Of a stretch of 10,325 nt of DNA, positions 7,761 to 10,325 are shown in pieces. Positions within the stretch are counted from its first letter, which is position 1, and every line of letters starts with the position of its first letter. The notes under the pieces are model-generated. The model was not told the DNA's origin and did no database searches. It worked only from the letters and a program-made list of their open reading frames with translations. A program made the translations under genes and the position numbers. This stretch comes from a bacterium (lineage in GTDB: Bacteria > Atribacterota > JS1 > SB-45 > 34-128): assembly GCA_018903015.1 (NCBI GenBank), contig JAHIPR010000275.1:1-10325 (forward strand). Direction: 5' to 3'.

Positions 7761-8807
7761 TTATGCCGCTTTCACCAGAAATTTCCTGGCTTCTTCGGGT
7801 GGCAGGCCATATCTTATACTCTCTATTATTGAAATGATATCCCTTATTTCAAATTCAAGTGACCACACATATCCTATAGTTTGGATTATACTCATGGGGA
7901 ACTTACGGGTCAAAGCCCTGAGTTTATAATACATAAACCTGTTTATGCGCCTTTCCATATATATATTCGTGGATATCTCTTCTTCTTTAAACAAAAAACC
8001 ATAGACCGAATTTATGGTCATCCTGTAGAGCTCCTCAAGGTTCTTCGTATAACACATATCCTTGCGGTCCGCAAAAGTCAGTTTATCTCCAAAATTTATG
8101 GTGTAGTTTAAAAGCTCTTCAGGTGACAGGTTGTAAAATTTTTTGCCTCGGTATATCCACTGAATATTATACAGGTCGGCTACCATGCCTTCCCATTTCT
8201 TCAGCATTTTTCTGTCATCTCCGGATATCTTTAGTCTTCGGCTTTGAATGATGTTAAAATAACCCATATCCAGAGCCATCTCAAACCTGAAAAGGTTTTC
8301 TCTCCTGCCATCTACCAGGGGGTTCAAGAACTCAAAAAACTCCGAACCTTCCAAAGAATATATTAATTCCCTAATAGTCCTTGATTTAAAAAGCCTCTTA
8401 GGGCTAACTCGGCTGTATTTGCCTAAAAAGTAGAGGGATTTTTCAATAGTTTCTGGCTTCTTGCCGTTGAAAATACTTCTGGCCAGAACTTTTAAATCTT
8501 CTATCTCATATTTTATATAAAGCGAACGGATAAGGTCCTTATAATCATCCCGAAAATAATGTATCAATTTATCCATGTTTTTGATCATATTGCGTTTTAG
8601 AATGTCTTCCAGGTCTCTCCTGCTGACAGTATCGAGGTGAATTTCTCCTAATAGCTTGCCATAAGAAATGTCCTCTTTTAAATAGCGGGCTACATCGGCC
8701 ACGGACTTCTTCTTAAGCATGTTCAAGTAGTCTTCCCGCTTTAAAAATTCTTTTTCCAGCGCCCTTATCTTGGTATTTATGGCTGCATATATAGTAACCT
8801 TATCCAT
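7761..8807 (-). CDS. ntpC: V/A-type ATP synthase subunit C (socket between shaft and ring, AC39-like)
   Basis: Subunit C is the funnel-shaped socket that joins the D-F shaft to the K ring. The 348-residue, all-helical, soluble protein starts MDKVTIYAAINTKIRALEKE, the family N-terminus, and has the repeated pattern of helices with LLKRE/LKRN-type and DYLNML segments, ending GLPPEEARKFLVKAA. The length fits the family (330-360). The ATG at 8807 has GGGAG 5 bases upstream and overlaps the end of the G/H gene by 8 bases, so the two are likely coupled. A TTG at 8828 is in frame but has no fitting ribosome binding site and adds residues not seen in the family. In Enterococcus and Thermus operons this gene comes after K and E; here it precedes I. 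Confidence 0.92.
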   Translation of the reverse strand: MDKVTIYAAINTKIRALEKEFLKREDYLNMLKKKSVADVARYLKEDISYGKLLGEIHLDTVSRRDLEDILKRNMIKNMDKLIHYFRDDYKDLIRSLYIKYEIEDLKVLARSIFNGKKPETIEKSLYFLGKYSRVSPKRLFKSRTIRELIYSLEGSEFFEFLNPLVDGRRENLFRFEMALDMGYFNIIQSRRLKISGDDRKMLKKWEGMVADLYNIQWIYRGKKFYNLSPEELLNYTINFGDKLTFADRKDMCYTKNLEELYRMTINSVYGFLFKEEEISTNIYMERRINRFMYYKLRALTRKFPMSIIQTIGYVWSLEFEIRDIISIIESIRYGLPPEEARKFLVKAA

Positions 8808-9135
8808 GGCTCTCCCTGTTAATATCAAAAATCCGCTTTAATATTTCATCAGTAATATTTTTCAGGGATTTTTCAAATTCCCGCTCCATATTCTCCAGGA
8901 CTTCCTTGGTATTCAACTTCAGCTGGTCAACTTCCTGTTGCGCTTCTTGCAGTATCTTTTGTGCAGTTTTCTTGGTTTCGTCTTCTATCTGGCTTGCATA
9001 ATCCCTGAGCATTTTCCGTTCTTCTTCTTTATATCGGCGTTCCAGTTCCGCCAGCTGTTTTTTCCTTCCTGTGCTTATATCAGCTGCTCTGGTATCGAGC
9101 TCGATGAGCTCCTCTATTATAGTTTGCTCTTCCAA
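8800..9135 (-). CDS. V/A-type ATP synthase subunit G/H (peripheral stalk coiled coil)
   Basis: The 111-residue protein is almost entirely one charged helix, rich in E, K, Q and R and free of proline and tryptophan, with heptad-like spacing. This matches the small stalk subunit (NtpF in Enterococcus, AhaH or subunit G elsewhere) that pairs with subunit E. Its place as first gene before C and I supports this, since the Enterococcus and Thermus operons also start with it. The start is a TTG at 9135, preceded by AAGGTGG with 4-5 bases spacing; no in-frame ATG lies nearby at the N-terminus. Sequence alone is poorly diagnostic for such coiled coils, so the call rests on length, composition and position. 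A TTG start in the first gene may lower its translation. Confidence 0.82.
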   Translation of the reverse strand: MEEQTIIEELIELDTRAADISTGRKKQLAELERRYKEEERKMLRDYASQIEDETKKTAQKILQEAQQEVDQLKLNTKEVLENMEREFEKSLKNITDEILKRIFDINRESHG

Positions 9136-9239
9136 AATACCACCTTCTTTAAAGTTTTAAAATTCCCCAAAAAGAGTGTAAGGCCTGCCCACGGGGGATA
9201 GGTCAATTAAAAAAGCAATTATCATTTGACTAATTTTTA

Positions 9240-9268
9240 ATTATATTACTGCTATGCTACAAAGTCAA
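9240..9268 (-). promoter_or_regulatory. Sigma-70-type promoter of the ATPase operon
   Basis: On the minus strand TTGACT (9268-9263) is followed after 17 bases by a perfect TATAAT (9245-9240). Five of six and six of six consensus bases with ideal spacing make this a strong candidate. Transcription would start near 9233, giving a leader of about 98 bases before the TTG of the first gene. Confidence 0.82.
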
Positions 9269-9387
9269 TTATTAAGAAAGAATGTCATTTAAAAATCAAA
9301 AGTGCACTGTTTTTTGATGATTTAAAGTTTAAAAGTGAACTCTTAGAAATAACTTAAAATTGTAATAATATAGGATCAAAAAGTTAC

Positions 9388-9461
9388 GTTCCTGGGATAG
9401 GCGATGTTTGTCCGAAGAGGGAACATGGCAAAGCGCGGAGCGAGGTGAAGCATATATGTTC
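9388..9461. other. GC-rich block with competing inverted repeats
   Basis: About 57% GC by hand count (9388-9452) inside flanks of visibly far lower GC. GTTCC (9388-9392) can pair with GGAAC (9420-9424), while GAACAT (9421-9426) can pair with ATGTTC (9456-9461); the two pairings share bases and exclude each other. It directly follows the stop of the membrane protein gene on the minus strand, where the first hairpin would be followed by GTAACTTTTT, a weak terminator shape. It could equally be a small dispersed repeat. Function unknown. Confidence 0.4.
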
Positions 9462-9463
9462 TG

Positions 9464-9919
9464 TTATGCGTTGTTGCTATTTTTTTGTTCTATTCTAATT
9501 AAAGTGATAAAAGCTGTAAAAATTGTGGATAATAGCTGTAAGAATGGTGAGATAAATATCATGAGGATTAACCAGCCAATAAAACTTATTTTAGGGTCAT
9601 AGAGAATAAAAGGATGTCCAAAATTTTGAAAATCAGACCTGGGATCAAAAAGCATGGGAATTGTTCTCCCCCAGATAACCATCATGAGTAGAAAAGTGAA
9701 GACCGAAGCCAGGAAGGACAATTTCAAAATTTGATACAACATGAAATGAGAATATTCAATGGATGTACAGATTCTTTTAACAATATACCAGCCAAGTGGA
9801 AATCCAAATAATATGCAAAATATTGGAACGCCCATGCCCAATCCAACACATATTATCTCGATAAGCAGGTAAAGAATAACCCCAACTTTTGCATCAAGTT
9901 TTAATAATTTCTCCGTCAT
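9464..9919 (-). CDS. Small integral membrane protein, function unknown
   Basis: The 151-residue protein has about four hydrophobic helices (near 11-28, 30-48, 63-84 and 112-141, the last possibly two). Between the third and fourth lies a distinctive polar stretch with WGRTIPMLFDPRSDF, NFGHP and LYDPKISFIGW, which looks conserved rather than random; the tail IRIEQKNSNNA is polar. I do not recognise a named family or function. The start is the ATG at 9919; the ribosome binding site is modest (AGAGAG, 4 bases upstream), and no in-frame start lies further up before a stop. It is on the same strand as the ATPase operon but 328 bases away, with a separate strong promoter between, so it is probably its own unit. 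Base composition is more AT-rich than the ATPase genes. Confidence 0.7.
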   Translation of the reverse strand: MTEKLLKLDAKVGVILYLLIEIICVGLGMGVPIFCILFGFPLGWYIVKRICTSIEYSHFMLYQILKLSFLASVFTFLLMMVIWGRTIPMLFDPRSDFQNFGHPFILYDPKISFIGWLILMIFISPFLQLLSTIFTAFITLIRIEQKNSNNA

Positions 9920-9920
9920 A

Positions 9921-9957
9921 TTACTCTCTATATTCCTTAAATTTCAGCTATCCTCCT
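9921..9957 (-). promoter_or_regulatory. Orphan AGGAGG site with possible 8-codon leader
   Basis: A perfect AGGAGG (9957-9952) lies 32 bases upstream of the ATG at 9919, too far to serve it. Four bases after it a CTG (9947) opens eight codons ending in TAA (9923-9921), two bases before that ATG. A translated leader coupled to the membrane protein gene would fit, but CTG starts are rare, so this is weak. Confidence 0.25.
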
Positions 9958-10046
9958 GATGGAAGAATTTGATTTGTTTTTAATCTAATATCAGAACATC
10001 CCTGCAATATTTATTCTGGCTTTTAGAATAGCTAAAATCGGACCAA

Positions 10047-10074
10047 CTGTCAAGAATAACGCTTTCACCCTATT
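10047..10074 (+). repeat. Diverged REP-like copy
   Basis: Compared with 319-346 in the same orientation, 24 of 28 bases match, including the first 13. The similarity extends a few bases upstream (CAA before CTGTC). It faces the exact copy at 10121-10148 in inverted orientation with 46 bases between, so the pair can form a long imperfect hairpin. Confidence 0.75.
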
Positions 10075-10100
10075 TTTAGCTGTATATTGACAGAACATGT

Positions 10101-10124
10101 AATATAAGATAATGTAAGATAATG
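10101..10124 (+). repeat. Short tandem repeat, 10-bp unit
   Basis: AATATAAGAT is followed by AATGTAAGAT and then AATG; the ten bases TAAGATAATG occur twice in a row (10105-10114 and 10115-10124). The array lies between the two inverted REP copies and abuts the exact one. Confidence 0.7.
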
Positions 10125-10148
10125 GGGTCAAATCTTTATTCTTGACAG
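10121..10148 (-). repeat. REP-like 28-bp terminal repeat, right copy
   Basis: This is the exact reverse complement of 319-346. On the minus strand it overlaps the end of the RAYT gene, so the last transposase codons and its stop are inside the REP. Unlike the left copy it lacks the second GGGGTCAA arm and so does not form the short hairpin by itself. Confidence 0.85.
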
Positions 10149-10325
10149 CCTTCTTCAATTCTTCTAACTAAATCCCTTAATGCGCTATCATTAAATAATT
10201 TTCCCCTTAACCTTCTTCTTCCCACACTAACCGTACTATAATCCAAAGCTACAAGTTCTCCAATTTCTCGATTATTTAAACCGGCATAACGATATAACAT
10301 ATCCATTAATATCTGGCGATGGCTA
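10136..10325 (-). pseudogene. RAYT (IS200-like) transposase, C-terminal part, cut by window edge
   Basis: The frame enters at the right edge and reads SHRQILMDMLYRYAG, NNREIGELVALDYSTVSVG, RRRLRGKLFNDSALRDLVRR and IEEGCQE, then TAA at 10138-10136. This is the C-terminal DNA-binding-like region and natural end of a RAYT protein. The catalytic domain would lie beyond 10325. The part seen is intact, so this could be the end of a complete gene. However, its visible 128-bp portion is identical to the broken copy at the left edge, so it may instead be the same deleted copy seen twice. It is labelled pseudogene because no catalytic part is present in the window. Confidence 0.75.
10198..10325. repeat. 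128-bp direct repeat, right copy (identical to 1-128)
   Basis: Every base matches 1-128 in the same orientation. The match stops only because the window stops. See the left copy for the coding content. Confidence 0.97.

Larger units (their letters stand above)
9136..9463. other. 328-bp intergenic region upstream of the ATPase operon
   Basis: No gene is seen here on either strand. From the operon side it contains the leader (9136-9233) with a weak C/G-rich hairpin near 9192-9213, the promoter (9240-9268), an AT-rich stretch with an imperfect 11-bp direct repeat (aaaagtgcact at 9298-9308, aaaagtgaact at 9331-9341; 10 of 11 match, 33 bases apart), and a separate GC-rich block (9388-9461). The short + strand reading frame starting near 9408 is not supported: it runs antisense into the neighbouring membrane protein gene. 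Confidence 0.6.

Noticed and set aside
8808..8828. TTG start for subunit C at 8828
   Set aside because: It has no fitting ribosome binding site, and the added residues are outside the family N-terminus, which begins MDKVTIYAAIN.
9388..9470. Integron attC-like site suggested by GTTATGC next to GAACAT/ATGTTC repeats
   Set aside because: The two ends do not form the paired core sites RYYYAAC and GTTRRRY around a palindrome, and no integrase or cassette array is present.
9408..9602. 64-codon + strand frame starting in the GC-rich block
   Set aside because: Most of it is antisense to the membrane protein gene, and there is no supporting start signal or recognisable product.
1..10325. CRISPR array, tRNA or rRNA genes, defence system
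   Set aside because: No regularly spaced repeats, cloverleaf-like segments or defence-type proteins were seen; the only repeats are the RAYT/REP elements and short local ones.

Overview
The window is bacterial DNA of roughly 40-45% GC, by eye. All clear protein genes lie on the minus strand. Most of it is one complete operon for a V/A-type (rotary) ATPase, and this operon is bracketed by pieces of an IS200-like REP-associated tyrosine transposase (RAYT) element. Strong Shine-Dalgarno sequences, tight gene packing, the bacterial form of subunit K and a RAYT with REP palindromes suggest an anaerobic, low-to-mid-GC bacterium of Clostridia/Firmicutes type. That placement is inference: there is no rRNA or other marker gene.

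Layout read in the direction of transcription (right to left). 10325-10136 is the C-terminal part of a RAYT gene, ending inside a REP sequence (10121-10148), with a diverged second REP at 10047-10074. 9919-9464 is a small four-helix membrane protein of unknown function. 9463-9136 is an AT-rich intergenic stretch with a compact GC-rich block (9388-9461) and then a near-consensus sigma-70 promoter (-35 at 9268-9263, -10 at 9245-9240). 9135-511 is the ATPase operon in the order G/H, C, I, K, F, E, A, B, D, with gaps of 1-22 bases or overlaps of 8-11 bases throughout. 510-347 has no gene. 346-299 is a REP hairpin followed on the minus strand by eight T residues, a possible operon terminator. 282-1 is a broken RAYT gene.

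The nine ATPase genes cover every part of a bacterial A/V-ATPase. A and B form the catalytic head, D and F the central rotor shaft, E and G/H the peripheral stalks, C the socket linking shaft to ring, K the ion-carrying ring and I the membrane stator with the essential arginine. None is broken. The ring subunit has the carboxylate of the family but lacks the neighbouring residues usual in sodium-binding rings, so proton coupling is the better guess.

The most unusual feature is the ends. Bases 1-128 and 10198-10325 are identical. If the window is closed into a circle at that overlap, the two RAYT pieces fuse into one internally deleted transposase remnant of about 423 bp bounded by perfect 28-bp inverted repeats, like a non-autonomous mini-element. 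This may be a circular or k-mer-overlap assembly artefact, or a real pair of flanking element copies; the sequence alone cannot decide.
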